From Ophthalmolycus amberensis (Eukaryota > Chordata > Actinopteri > Perciformes > Zoarcidae): a stretch of 64,000 nucleotides of DNA. This document shows, in pieces, positions 25,001 through 36,664 of this stretch. The DNA is taken from positions 342,501 through 406,500 of the forward strand of contig JAFEUB010000969.1 in assembly GCA_024529925.1 (NCBI GenBank). The letters run 5' to 3'. Below the pieces are notes generated by a model. That model was given only the letters and a program-made list of their open reading frames with translations. It did not search any database and was not told the DNA's origin. Made by a program: the position numbers and the translations under genes. Positions within the stretch are counted from its first letter, which is position 1; each line of letters opens with the position of its first letter.

Positions 25001-28000
25001 TCCTATAATTAACATCACACACAATTAGCCAAGCAGGCGGGTTGGCTACGTTTGGCAAAGGGAAGAAATCATCATCATTATGGCTCCTTAGGGGCATCGA
25101 CAGCTCTGCAGCAGAGATGTAAGTGTAATACAGCAGGCATTCCCCCCCGCCGTATGATTTAACTGTGAAAAGCCAACCAACAATGGGGGACAGTCAATGG
25201 CGTATAGTACGGACAGGATGGGAATACATGTCCATGCATGGATGGCTGCTTCCTTTAAGCTAAGACCTGCGTCCCCATAGGGATTCATTATACTCTCCAG
25301 AACCTGAATGGCAGTGCGCACACAGTTTACTGGACTGGACTTGCACTATAACATCAAACTGTATTTTAACCACGTTTTGCTCCCTTGAGATCATCTTCAC
25401 TGCTTCCATCTCACCGTGTGATGACGAAGCGAATGAAGCACGTCCGCAGCATTTAAACCAATGTGAGGAAGTGCCCCGACCCATGTCTGATCCTTGTCCA
25501 CGTTAACCCGTCTTTTATTCATCTATTATCCCTCTTTTTTCTTTTTTGCAGATGCACCTCCCTTCTCTCCTCCTCTCCATATCACTCCTTCCCCCATTTC
25601 CTGACTCCTTCCTGGCTCCTTTGACCCCTAAATGTTAGCAGATGAGAAGACACAACGCCAATAGTCATTCACCCTGCTCTTAGTGACCATTGTGTGTCTG
25701 CTTTGGTTAATACCCCCTCACCCTCTCAGCTCTCTTGCCCAGTAATGACCGGGGGGGTTAAACCCACAGTCAGTCCATAGAATCACAATGTAGAGCTGTT
25801 GCTTGGTTTCTGGTGTGGTGGTATGGAAATATGTAATCAAATGCATGATGCTTACGTATAAGGCTTGTGTTATCTTATCCTTTTGTTATTATCATCAAAG
25901 AAAAACTAAAGTGAATTCCTGTGGAGCAGAAACCTGATATTTTTTATATCCTTCATGCTATAAAACCCTATTGTCTTCCAAAAACTATTAACAACACATT
26001 AAAGAGACATCCGCTGCACAGAGTTTTCTATAAAAAGAACAAGTCAGCGAGGACAATGTTTAAAGGCCCAATCGGTCATTTTGGACAGTTAAGATTTGAA
26101 GTGTAATCGCATACAAAAAAAAGAAAAAGCATTTGTTTGTTTCTCTCAAACAGTCAGAATTCACTGATGTAAACAAACCCCACTGCCCCAGAGAGCATTA
26201 AAAACTAAATCTATATTCGTCTTTGTATTTAAAGACCTGTAAATTTGAGACCTATTGTGCCTCAGTCAAGCACACACACACACACACACACACACTGAAA
26301 CACTTTGTGAAGTGGATTGTTGCAGACGTGCTGCAGTGTTACTCCATTTCCTCAGAGAGAATTGTTTGGGAAACTTTGTAACGTCTAATACAGGATGAAC
26401 ACAGGGTGGGAAAGTAGCTATTCGTATAGTCACGTGCACCGCTGGAAAGAATGTCCAAATGCTTTCGCGTCTTTTCCCATAGTCATGTTCTAAAACAGTC
26501 CAGAGTATCTCGTTTCTACGTTCTCTTATGTGAATTTGTAAATACTTGTGTGTTTCAGGGGGAGCCTCTGCCTGCAGCCCTGGTGGAGCTGGTTAGAAAC
26601 AGCCCCATCTCCTCCATAGAGGACCTTCAGCTGCTGCTGCTCACTGACTCCGTAGGTAAAGACCAGCGCATTCTGATATCACTGTTGATAATACGCTCAA
26701 ACCAGACTCAGATTTGGGGCTGTTATTATGGATCCTAACACTGTTACATTCTGTTCACATCTTATTTTAACCTTAATAACACTGGTGGGATTCTTCATTT
26801 TCTGTATTGTACAAATAAAATGTTGGGCAACATTGTTTAGAATGCAAAGATACTAAGGCAGAAAGTATCAGATATGTAGGCAACAATTTCATGGGAAACA
26901 CATGCAGTGCACAGTGAGTTATCATTATGTATTATTACATAAGAATATATGTTTCTGTATGAGTGCATGAGAGCGTTGCGCAGCCTTTGTGCTTACGAGT
27001 ATCCTTTCAAAATAAAGTGCAAAATGCTTTGAAATCAAGCAAAGGCGGCACTCTAGATATACAACACATGAATAGTGATGATGAATGATGCACAGACAAC
27101 AAAAATCAAAATACTCACTTATGTAATGATGTTTTCTCATGAATGCAGACTTAGTCATTTGTAGTTTGCGATGATAAAAACTGAATCGAGAGTTCACTAA
27201 ATAATACATGCAATGCAGTGATTAACTGAAAACTAACAAGACATAATAATAAGTGGCTACATTTCTACAATGATTGTGATAAGTAAACATCGCGAGTGAT
27301 AAAACCAACTCGAACAAACAAATGGAGTTATAACAGGGAGCAGAGAGGATACATGATCTTAGCAACACAGATGGAAATAAACAGAGTAAGAATTATAACA
27401 ACAATGACTTGGGTCTAAGTCTCTCTCTCTCGCTCTCTCCCCTGTCCACATGCAAATACTGTTTCCTCTCTGTACATGCAGAGGGCGCTAGAGGGCCTTA
27501 GAATAAAACGTACACCACATGGCAAAAACGGACCATTCATAAATCAGTTGCCGTGTTTACGTAAGTCAAATGCTGTGTTTGTTTATTGTTCTGTCTCAGA
27601 TGAGGAGGACGGGACTTCTGCAGCCAATGGAGTTCATAGACTACCAAGGAGCCTCGGTGAGCTAACCCTCCCCCCCCCGCTCCTTCCTTTCTATTCCCCC
27701 ACAGTGTCATTTGAAAAACTGGTTTCTGGTTGTGATCAAGGTGTCAATTGTTTGTACATCACATAAGATGGAAACATCACTGCTGTTGCTCTTCTTCGGC
27801 TCTCAAAAACGATCATTCTCATGGTACGGCTGACACTTTGTGAGGATACATCTGTGTGTATTCATATCTATTAATGGGTTAATAGAAGGTTGTCGTGCTG
27901 ACATGGAGGATTCCTGATTTTCCTCATGAATGTAAAAGTACTCCATCCTCATTAGTGGAGGGCTGCGGGTGTTTTCAGTCCGCCTTCCTGTGAGTTGATT

Positions 28001-30981
28001 AATGTGACAAGTATGGCTTTAGTGACACGGTAAAATTCCTCGCATTAACCTTTTTTTTCCCGCTATCATAATAAAGCAGATGTCTGAATTACTGGACCCC
28101 AATTTACAACCGTCTGGGTGACTTTGTTGGATTCCCTCTAGCATGAGGAGATACTAATGGCCTTACATTAATCATCGTGTAAACTATACCAAATATCTTC
28201 TTCATGTGGCCTTCTATGTTCAAACAGAATGGTCTCGTTGAACAGTGAACCTTTGTGGAATGAAATTCCCTCATGTTTCTCCGTAACTGACCAACACAAT
28301 GCAATATTAACAATAAGTCTGATTCGAAGAAGCTGTGACATATCTACTCATTTGAAATGCATGAGTTTCATTTTCATCTGCTTGTTTCTGTTCAACAACA
28401 GCAAGAAATCAGTCATCCCATAAATACACATGCAAACAAGCTAGGTGAGTCACTACGGACGAATGAGTCCGCACAAAGGGATTGAACGTAATTAGGCCGC
28501 TCATATTTGCCACAAGCTCAGCTCCTAGCAACTTGGGAGGGTTTAGATTTCTGCAGCAAATCATAAGGAGTCCCATGTGCATGTAGATGTTTTACTTATT
28601 GGTTAAACAAACACTCAGGGAGGGGGTTTGCTAAAGTCAGTGGTTAGTTGTCTTAATAGTCAAATAGATCAAAATTATAATTTTAACAATAGCGAATAAT
28701 AATGCTAACACAAGTTCAAACAGTCATACTCACACTCATGGATGGCTTACTGAACAGGCCTATGGGGCAGAGGCCCAGGGGCCAAGGGGTCAGGGGCCCC
28801 CTGAGTTTTGCCTGCAAAATGTCACAGAAAGAGACGCCAAATAACCACAAAGACACACAGAGCCACTACAAAGAGATGCAAGATGACCAAAAGACCAGCA
28901 AAACAACTATGAAGAGACGCATTAGTGACCACATAAAAGACACAAAATGACCACATCGAGACGGAAAACGGCCACAAAGAGATGCAGAATTACCATAAAG
29001 AGAAGCAAAATGTGTTAAACAGATGCAAAATGATTTTGTGTCTGTGCTCAGGAGCCCATTGTTTCTTAATCCCTCCATGCTCAAACTCAGTCCATATCTC
29101 GTCCCTCAGATGCCCAGCCGGCTCAGCAGGCTCTGTGCAAAGTTCGTACAGAGGTGGTTGAGGTCACCAGGGCGATGTTGGACCGCAGCAACGCTAACTT
29201 CCTGTTATGGCCGCCATGCGTCGAGGTGCAGCGCTGCTCTGGTTGCTGCAACACCAAGAGCCTGCAGTGCGTCCCTATCGTCACGCACACCAGATACTTG
29301 CAGGTAAATAACCAGAAACGCACAGAAACATACAGCACACAAAAGTCTAAAACACACACATGTAAGGCTGAACTATGTTTGTGTTGTACTCAGAATTATT
29401 ATTGCCAACCTCTGCAGGTAATGAAGATCGAGTACATCAACAAAAGACCCACTTACGCTAAAGCTGTGGTGTCAGTTGTCGATCATGTGGAGTGCCGATG
29501 TCAGCCGGCTCCACGGCCTCCTGTGCCCAAGAAAAAGGCATCGCACAGACAGCATAACCACCAGCATCGAAACCACACACTCAGCCAAGGACACGGACAG
29601 GTAAATTATGAATGCTATTTTGCATGCTAATCTGCTGCTGGGTGAGTGCTTTAGAAGTAATATTTGTGGATATGTAAATGTAGATATAGACCGAAACTCT
29701 AACCTTCTACTCTCTGTGTGACTGATACATTGAATTTGTAGGATTAATGAACTGTACTGAGATTTAGCTGAACTGTATATTGTTTTGTTTTATTGTGAAA
29801 GGTCAAGGTGCACTCCAAGGATGAACTCCATCAGTGGGATGATCTGAAGCAGAACCAGAGGGCCAACCTGGAGGACCTCCTGGAGCAGCACTGGAGCCCC
29901 AGAGGAGACACCTTCACTCAGCCCGAAGAAGGGTACAGCCTGGCTGGGAAAGACACATCTCGCACCGGAGAGGCTGTTCTTTTTGCTCCACATTGGGCGC
30001 ATAATGCCACCAGGCTCCTTGGGACTAAAGACCAAACTGAAAATCTGGAGGATGTGGAGAAGAAAAATGGAAGGATCTCAGATGGCAACAAGACTGTTTC
30101 CTCAGTGGATAATGTTGGCGTGGAGGTAAAGAACGAGTTGGTAGAAGGTGGGGAGGGGTTGCTGCTCCTCAGCACTGAAGGGAAGGTTAACGAGGGAAAC
30201 GGTAGCAGGGACGAAGGCACGCAAACACACAGTCCATTATGGCAAGACGACAAATCCAAACTTTCAAAGAGCCACACGAGTGGATCTTCTCACCCTGGTG
30301 ATCAGAATCCTGAAGCCAAGTTCAGTCCTACTGAGGCGCCCAGTGAGAGAGTTGGGAGCAGGTTAAGAGCGACTAAAGAGCCAAATCCGGAGCCTCGAGA
30401 ACAGGCGAGACGGAGAGACAATGAAACTCCTGAGGAGGTGAGGATATTACAGATTGAGGAGGAAAAACTGGAGCAGGAGAGAAAAGAGCTTCTACTTCTC
30501 CACAAGAGGCTGGACCAAGAGAAGGAGATACTGAGACAGCAGCAGGTGAAACGAGAAGAGGAGGAAAGACATCGCCTGCATGGTAAACATCATCATCATC
30601 TGCAAACAACAACACAGTATCCAGGTACGACACATTATTTAATACTTTGGGTTCATAGAAATAACACAAATAAGAATAGCATTTAGATACATGTCAGTAA
30701 AATGATGTGCTAAAAGAAAAATTTGTTGTTTTCTCGGTTGTTCCATTGTACATTTTAAACTCAAGTATTTTCACAATAATAAGCAAGAAAAAAAGTAATA
30801 TATTTTTGGTAATATTAATTAATAACATGTAAATCCTATATTAACAGCGACAACATCTACGACCACCACACGGCAGCCATCGGCTCCAGCAGGCCCCAGA
30901 CCCCCAGCCCGTCCAAGGAAAAGGATGAGGAAGAATCGCAAACGAATCAGCAAGGCAGCTATGAGAGCAATGCTAATGTAG
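22018..30981 (+). CDS. pdgfb: Platelet-derived growth factor subunit B precursor (7 coding exons)
   Basis: This is a secreted dimeric mitogen for PDGF receptors on mesenchymal and mural cells. The coding exons are 22018-22083, 26559-26655, 27600-27656, 29110-29303, 29418-29600, 29802-30624 and 30848-30981. All junctions are GT-AG, the phases are compatible, and the joined frame is open for 517 codons plus TAG. The layout is: signal peptide (1 to about 21); propeptide (to 71) ending in the furin-type site RLPR at 68-71; PDGF/VEGF cystine-knot domain with eight cysteines (83, 110, 116, 119, 120, 127, 164, 166), including RCSGCC at 115-120 and PPCVEVQRC; an acidic/coiled-coil extension (about 200-473); and a basic tail PRKRMRKNRKR. 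Human PDGFB is 241 residues; the extra length here is almost all exon 6. The signal peptide starts at the first ATG of the only frame that joins exon 2. pdgfb is favoured over pdgfa by the propeptide (EDLQLLL, like human DDLQRLL) and the WPPCVEVQRCSGCCN block. Confidence 0.97.
22084..26558 (+). other. pdgfb intron 1
   Basis: A 4.5-kb intron, the longest in the gene. It has no exon-like frames, a CpG-rich patch around 24160-24340 (possible regulatory element, unproven) and a CA microsatellite at about 26273-26294. The acceptor is TGTTTCAG at 26558. Confidence 0.8.
26559..26655 (+). CDS. pdgfb: pdgfb exon 2: propeptide
   Basis: Begins GEPLPAALVELV and continues with SSIEDLQLLL, the counterpart of the human PDGFB propeptide segment containing DDLQRLL. 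It is 97 bases long and ends in phase 1. The donor is G|GTAAAG. Confidence 0.93.
27600..27656 (+). CDS. pdgfb: pdgfb exon 3: propeptide end and processing site
   Basis: A 57-base exon starting EEDG and ending HRLPRSL. R68-L-P-R71 fits the R-x-x-R proprotein-convertase consensus at the place where human PDGFB has RGRR before SLG. Cleavage would release a mature chain starting SLDAQ. Confidence 0.92.
28751..29045 (+). repeat. Minisatellite-like repeat in pdgfb intron 3
   Basis: Imperfect units of about 20 bases resembling CACAAAGAGATGCAAAATGAC, introduced by a GGCCTATGGGGCAGAGGCCC block. The same kind of array, with similar flanking text, occurs at 55415-55870, so this is a dispersed element with a tandem interior. 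It ends just before exon 4. Confidence 0.75.
29110..29303 (+). CDS. pdgfb: pdgfb exon 4: first part of cystine-knot domain
   Basis: Encodes residues 75-138 plus the split codon 74, with six of the eight conserved cysteines. Hallmarks are LDRSNANFLLWPPCVEVQRC and SGCCNTKSLQC. The exon ends in phase 0 at CAG|GTAAAT. Confidence 0.97.
29418..29600 (+). CDS. pdgfb: pdgfb exon 5: end of cystine-knot domain
   Basis: Starts VMKIEYINKRPTYAKAVV, corresponding to the human segment starting VRKIEIVRKKP, and contains ECRC, the last two knot cysteines (164, 166). After the domain it turns into a Pro/Lys/His-rich stretch. It is 61 codons long, in phase 0 at both ends. Confidence 0.95.
29802..30624 (+). CDS. 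pdgfb: pdgfb exon 6: long acidic and coiled-coil extension
   Basis: An 823-base exon encoding about 274 residues (200-473) between the growth-factor domain and the basic tail. It is polar and rich in Glu, Lys and Ser. Potential N-glycosylation sequons include NAT, NKT and NGS. About residues 408-458 form a strongly predicted-looking coiled coil (for example EEEKLEQERKELLLLHKRLD), followed by a short His run. The frame is open throughout and spliced in phase (phase 0 in, phase 1 out), so it appears to be real coding sequence. Mammalian PDGFB has nothing of this size here. Confidence 0.85.
30848..30981 (+). CDS. pdgfb: pdgfb exon 7: basic C-terminal tail
   Basis: A Thr/Pro-rich start is followed by PRKRMRKNRKRISK and the stop. 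Mammalian PDGF-B has a basic C-terminal retention motif that binds heparan sulfate and limits diffusion; this cluster of Arg/Lys is the likely equivalent. The stop TAG is at 30979-30981. Confidence 0.9.
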
Positions 30982-30987
30982 AGCTAA

Positions 30988-30993
30988 AATAAA
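30988..30993 (+). terminator. Possible early poly(A) signal of pdgfb
   Basis: AATAAA seven bases after the stop codon and just before the UTR intron donor. If used, it would give a transcript with almost no 3' UTR. Confidence 0.3.
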
Positions 30994-31303
30994 GCCAAGT
31001 GAGTTTACCGAATATTTAAATAATGAAGAAAAACATACTGAAATCATTTATGAACCATTTAAATTGCAATGACTGAGTGTAATATTTCTATTTTCTGATT
31101 ATGAAGTTTAAAGTACGTCTTCCTATGTTTCCCCCCACAGGACACCAAGTGAACTTGGTGTATTTCGTGGATCCAGAGGTGAAGCAGAGTGACTCCCTTC
31201 ATCTAAGTACTTATTCACTCCGTAACACTACTAATGACTGTCTGGTGAACCTGTAACTACACCTGTGTGGAGTAAGATGAGGGTAAGAAGAAAATGGAAT
31301 ATA

Positions 31304-31309
31304 AATAAA
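31304..31309 (+). terminator. Possible poly(A) signal in the last pdgfb exon
   Basis: AATAAA about 165 bases into the putative non-coding exon. It is one candidate among undetermined 3' ends. Confidence 0.3.
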
Positions 31310-32970
31310 AGGTGGACCTTGTCAAGTAAACTCGCTGGCCTCGACAACGACAGTTGCTGGTATGAACACTTACAAATTGTGTTCAAGCGCAGAACCTGTG
31401 GGGGACTGAAACGGCATCGCTGTAGAACTGTGGACAATAGTGCAATTTCAAAACTCTTCTTGAAACCTTGTTTTGATATCAACAGAGAGGAACTGCACTT
31501 AGATAATGACAGAACCAAGTCTATATGGGGTTTAAATGACAAAGTCTGTGGCTGAAAGACTTTTTCGATTGCCACAATCAGATGGACGACAAAGGACATT
31601 TGATGGAAAAATGGACATAAAAATGGACATTACTCTTTTGTGTCATTGAAGATTCTGTTTTATTTTAATCAGATAATCTTAGAAACAATCATCTGCAACA
31701 ACGAGTGATGTTGACTAAAATGAGCAGTGAGGGGCTCAGTGTTGGGAAGATAAGGCTGTGCAGATCTACCGTACCAAGGCCTGATATCATCTATTAGCTC
31801 CGTAAAACAGCAATGGTCTCTCATTAACCGTATTTAATTATATTTAACTCATTGCAAACACTGGAATTACACAGATGTGATAAGAGAACAAAAACATAAA
31901 TTGTTGCATTTCAAAATCTCATCGCAGGTGTGAAGAAAAAGGTGCTATCTGAATACGAGGTGATAGCGTTACACCTGTGACTTGACGTCGCGCTATGTTT
32001 CTTATTTATTTATCTCTGCCATTTTCTTTGGATTAACTTTTTTTTTATACAACATACTACAAACAAGATGTGGTTCGTGATGGCTGGGTGGTTCAAATTG
32101 AAATATAAGACGGCAAGATTAAAAAAAGATCAAACACTTCTGTGTTCCTCCCAGGATCATGCAGTGTTTAACTTCTATGTACAAAAAAAGTGTTTGTTTT
32201 GTATGACTAAGAGTGGTGTGTGTAAGGGCTTGGCCCCACACCTACACTGCTGTCATGTATCTCAATACTCATGTAGAAGAACTAATCTGTTTGTCTCTGT
32301 CTCTTTCTCTCTTTGATAAAGACATGTCTCTCTTCCACTGAAACAATCATATTCCTTTAAACTCTGGGAGGAGGGGAAAGAAACCCTGACCTACACATGT
32401 TTCTTTACGTGCCCCCACTGTTTTATTAATCTACAACACATTGTTTTTGACATTTCAATTACAGGAAATGAGAAGGGTCAAAACAAGAAAATCAAGAGTC
32501 ACTTAAAAGGACAGCAAAAAGCTAAACATTGCAAATTTAGACACTGTTTTTGTGTCCTTTATATTTCCATTAGTAACAAAATGTGGAAACATGCTGTTGA
32601 TGCTATTTGTGTACAATAACCCATAATCGGCCAAACATCTTAAGTTATTGAAAACATGACCCACACGTTCTTTATGCCAACTTACAACTGTTACTGTTTT
32701 TGTCTGTTTTATTATGACAAAAAAACAAAATGTTTGCAATAATTAATGCTATTTTCATATGGGTATAAGAAGCTAATGTGCTTAAATCTACTTTGTTTTG
32801 TGTTTTTATTCCATTTTCACCAGTTTCTCTTCTATATCCACGAATTAGCTTCCAAATGTTTTGTCATGAAATGTATAACATGCCATTCAGAGAAACTCTC
32901 ACTGGGCCATGAATACCAACACGTGATGAGCAACAGACAAATTAGAACGAAGCTCATTATGTTATTTTAA
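31310..32970. other. pdgfb 3' UTR continuation or intergenic; no gene
   Basis: AT-rich sequence without a supported frame. It may be an extended 3' UTR of pdgfb, since mammalian PDGFB has a long one, but the sequence alone does not show where transcription ends. Confidence 0.45.
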
Positions 32971-32975
32971 GAGTC

Positions 32976-33520
32976 CGTAGTCATGCTAGCTGCTCTGCGA
33001 GGTTGTGCTTATGCACAGCGATGCTTCGAGCTAAATGCTAACGTCAGCATGCTAACATGCTGATGTTAAGCAGATTTCATTTTCACCATGTTTTGCATCT
33101 AAGTTTAGCATGTTAGCATGCTAAAATGTGCTAATTATTATTACACAAACACAATGTAGAGCTGAGGCGGCTGGGAATGCCATTAGTTTTGCTGGTATTT
33201 AGTCATAAACAAAAGATTTTGACAAATTAAAATGTTGACCTGATGATTGTACTAGAGGAAGTGAAGGTATCACCAAAGTGATTGAAATTCATCCTTTTGT
33301 GGCACATTCATGGAAACCCATCTAATAGTTGTCAAGGCATTTCATTATTGTCCAAAAATGACACGCTCATTGTGTTTCTAGAGCTAAAGTCAGGGGATCA
33401 CCAACGTCGGTAGGATTCTCCCTCTAAACGCTATGGATGTCTGCATCAAATTTGAGAGCAATCAATCCAATTACTTTGGTATTTTAGTCTGAACCAATGC
33501 AGAAAACTCTAAACTCTTGA
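32976..33520 (+). repeat. Percomorph GCTAAATGCTAAC repeat family, copy 2
   Basis: The clearest copy in the window. It has CATGCTAGCTGCTCTGCGAGG, GAGCTAAATGCTAAC, the palindromic TTAGCATGTTAGCATGCTAA-type segment, then ATTTAGTCATAAAC, TGACCTGATGAT and several ATCACCAA phrases. Related copies are at 15950-16625, 44069-44240 (inverted) and 60755-60930. Confidence 0.75.
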
Positions 33521-36500
33521 AGGAAGGATAAAACCTTTTTATGACACCATGAACTCACTGACTTTCCTACCACCTCGTGAACCCAGGTGGATTTATTTAG
33601 TAAGCCTGTTGTGTCTACGCAGTGCATCTGCAGCCTCCAGAGACGTTATTGGCTCACTAAATTCAGAGTTCAGCACTGGCTTGTATTGAGCGTTAGTCCC
33701 AGTGATGTGCAATGAGGTTTGTTCAATCTGACAAAAGAGAGAGAGAGAGGGAGAAAAGAAAGAGTGGGGGTTGATGTACTGTAGGTGAACTCTGGCACAC
33801 ACTCTTTGTGGTTTTTCACATTTACCCACTTGACTCTTGGCTGAAAAAACTCCCTAACTCAGCAGCCAGCTGCACAGTTTGTCTGCTAATTATCTAGTCA
33901 AGAATCTGCTCCACCGTCTAAATTAATTATCATACGAGGACTTTCACAATAAATGTCCTCAGATGTAAACCATCTTTAGAGTAAAGGAGACTTACTTACA
34001 TGTATGTAATTACGGTCTTCACACATTTAGTACTTAAAGAGCTGCGTCCTTGGTCTTCACTTTATATTATGTGCATTAATCACTGGGTTTGATGTGTGTA
34101 CCAAATGACAATTTTGAAGACCGCTGTTAGCATCTGTCTCACCCTTAAAACCCCCTTGGACGCAAATTCAGTGTGTATTCTGGGATTCATGCATTCCTTC
34201 CTGTTACCCCACTGTCAATCTCACACTGACGTACTACCTCGAAACAGCAGACTATCTCCAAATTCAGCATGGAGGTGGGATGCCTGTGTTTCCGCGGGTG
34301 TCCAAGCAGCTCCCCACCCCCCGCGGACTTCAAACAAGAGCGGGAAAGAGAAGTGCGTGGAGGCTTGTTGGCTGTGACAAACACACACAGGGGTCGACCA
34401 CCATGACAGAGTGGGAGGTTCTCTGAGGGACCAGAGACCGTGACTAAAGACACGAGATGGTTCATAGCTCACTGATTGACCTTAAAGGACGATATGGCTT
34501 GTTGGGTCTAAACAACACCGTTACCTAACCAGCAAACAACCACTGGAACAATATAATGACCCATCAAGCCCAGTACCCTACAAACAATATATGGAAGACC
34601 AACCAGCTTACAAACCATGACCCGACCATTATCATTAGTTAGTTCCAATCAAAGCCGGTTGCTTAATGTTGTCTGTGTTGGGATTTATTGGTGGAGCACA
34701 GCTGGTGGTTTAACTCACGTCGTGGGGACATAAGTCTCACAGTCACATTGTGGGGACTCGTCCCAATGTCAGGAAAAAACGGTGTGTCCCCAAAGAGTTG
34801 GTTTAAAGTTTGGTTTAGGTTAGAATAAGGGTTGTGTGAAGCGTAACGTGGGGTGTGGTTAAAGTCAGGGTAAGTTTCTAGAGAATTACTGAATACAAGG
34901 TCCTCCTAAGTAATAAAAACAAGTTTGTGTGTGTGTGTGTGTGTGTGTGAAATCATGCATTGAAACATGTGGTGGGCCTCTGGGAGTGTGCATCCATACA
35001 GAACAGGAGCAGCTTCCATTGTTATTTAACTAAAAGCCTGTTTAGGTTCTATTCTTGTTCTTTTCCCCTATCTCGTTGATCGGAGGGTGGGGGACTCCCT
35101 TCATTTTTTTAAAATGTCAAACTGCACATTTTCAAACATCAATGAGAAAGCATCGTTATTTCTATAAACCTCTGTTCCAGGGTTTCTCCATCAAAAAAGA
35201 GATGTTTAGTCAGAGTTAGTAGTGAAAAGGTCATTAATCATAATTCTTTTAAACCGCTGTGAATGGTGGTAGTTTGTACCTGTGTTACAGAGCATGCAAC
35301 TTTATATTGTAAGACCGCTTATTTCACACTGATTTCAGACAGAGACCAGAAAAAAGGGGAAATGTATTTTAACATCAACAACAACAACAACAACAACAAC
35401 ATAGTATAGTGCCCTGACAGACTTCCTTTAAAGACATTACTGTCTGTGTTTTGGTATGACCTGGATTCCCTGATGTACAGTAGTTAGGAAACAGGAGGCC
35501 TCTGAACAGGAGGTTACACAAGCATCCGTGTGGAGCCACGCACTCCCTACACCTTCCAGCACTTTGATTTTCCTGTTTTTATGTACGACAAAGGAAAGGG
35601 ACATGTTGTCCACAGATGAGCACACAACTACCCCGTCATCAAGCACATACACACCTACTCTGGTCTTTCCATTAACACACACAACGTTGTTCTTTCTTTT
35701 ATGTTTTCACTGATTCAGATCAATATGAATCCTTCACTTGTTCACTCACCCTTTCCTTAACAGGGAACAATAGCGGACCGACGGCGACTGTGAGGAATGT
35801 GACTGTTTTTTTGGGGGCTGAGCATCTGAAAAAGCCCGGAATGCATGGGAAAACACATCAAATCGGTCAAGGCCAAACAGAGGAGCGGGTGAGCGCCTTC
35901 GCGGGCATCATGACTCAGTCGGTGAGTGTCAAAGTGCTCCTCAGCTTCATCGGACAGGAAGTTGTACCTAGCGATGGGCTGAAAACACAGGAAGTCGATA
36001 TCGGCATGCCTGGAATTCCAGCATTGTGTTTTCTCTACAGAGACGAGAAAGACTTGTGCATCGCTTTATGCACATGATATAAATGTGTTACAGCACTGCA
36101 ACCTCATACGCGCATGTACACCACACACACTTGCTTCCATAAACTGACAGACCCTGAATACTATGCACAGCCCTGTCAGGCTACACAGATGTGCAGTTAA
36201 ACAGAGCAATAAATTAGATTACAATGTGTGTGCATGTTAGAGAAAGAGAGGGCCTATACAAAGTTCTGCAAAAGCCTTTAATCTAGACCTCAGCTGCAAA
36301 ATTATGTCCAGGCCACATGTGCACTGGCATTTTAGCTTTTTCTATGCATTGTGGCCTGTAGTCCACACCCAAATGCCGTTTTATGTCACTGAAAACTGAG
36401 CTTTTGTTAAACTCTGGCCAGGGTGAAGTTATTCAGAAACTACGACACCAGACAGGGAAAACAGAATTTTTGGCATTGGAGATTTTTGAGAATGAAGGAG

Positions 36501-36580
36501 AAAAAATATGCTGTTAACAAAAACACCCGTGTCCGTGCAGACTCTTAGAAACATTACAGCTCAGTCACGTTGTAGCACTC
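33521..36580. other. No gene; repeat-rich intergenic DNA
   Basis: The stretch 34713-34950 carries GTGGGGAC-type phrases and ends in a GT microsatellite (34923-34949), resembling a known microsatellite-linked fish repeat. An AAC trinucleotide tract sits at 35375-35400. Open frames are short and unsupported. Confidence 0.55.
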
Positions 36581-36664
36581 CCTCATTCTTTGGTGCTTGC
36601 TGTCATTTCCCTTTTCCCCCCAATTCATTTTCGCTGAACGTCACAATTCCCCTGAGTTGATTGG
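36581..36664 (+). repeat. 85-bp dispersed repeat, copy B
   Basis: Near-identical partner of 11886-11970 in the same orientation, with three differences in total. Confidence 0.8.

Larger units (their letters stand above)
30982..31309 (+). other. pdgfb: pdgfb 3' UTR with a spliced non-coding exon
   Basis: After the stop, a donor CCAA|GTGAGT lies at 30999 and a strong acceptor CCCCCCACAG ends at 31140, so the UTR probably continues in an exon from 31141. Mammalian PDGFB also ends in a largely non-coding last exon, which supports this. The true 3' end is not determinable and may lie well beyond 31309. Confidence 0.65.
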
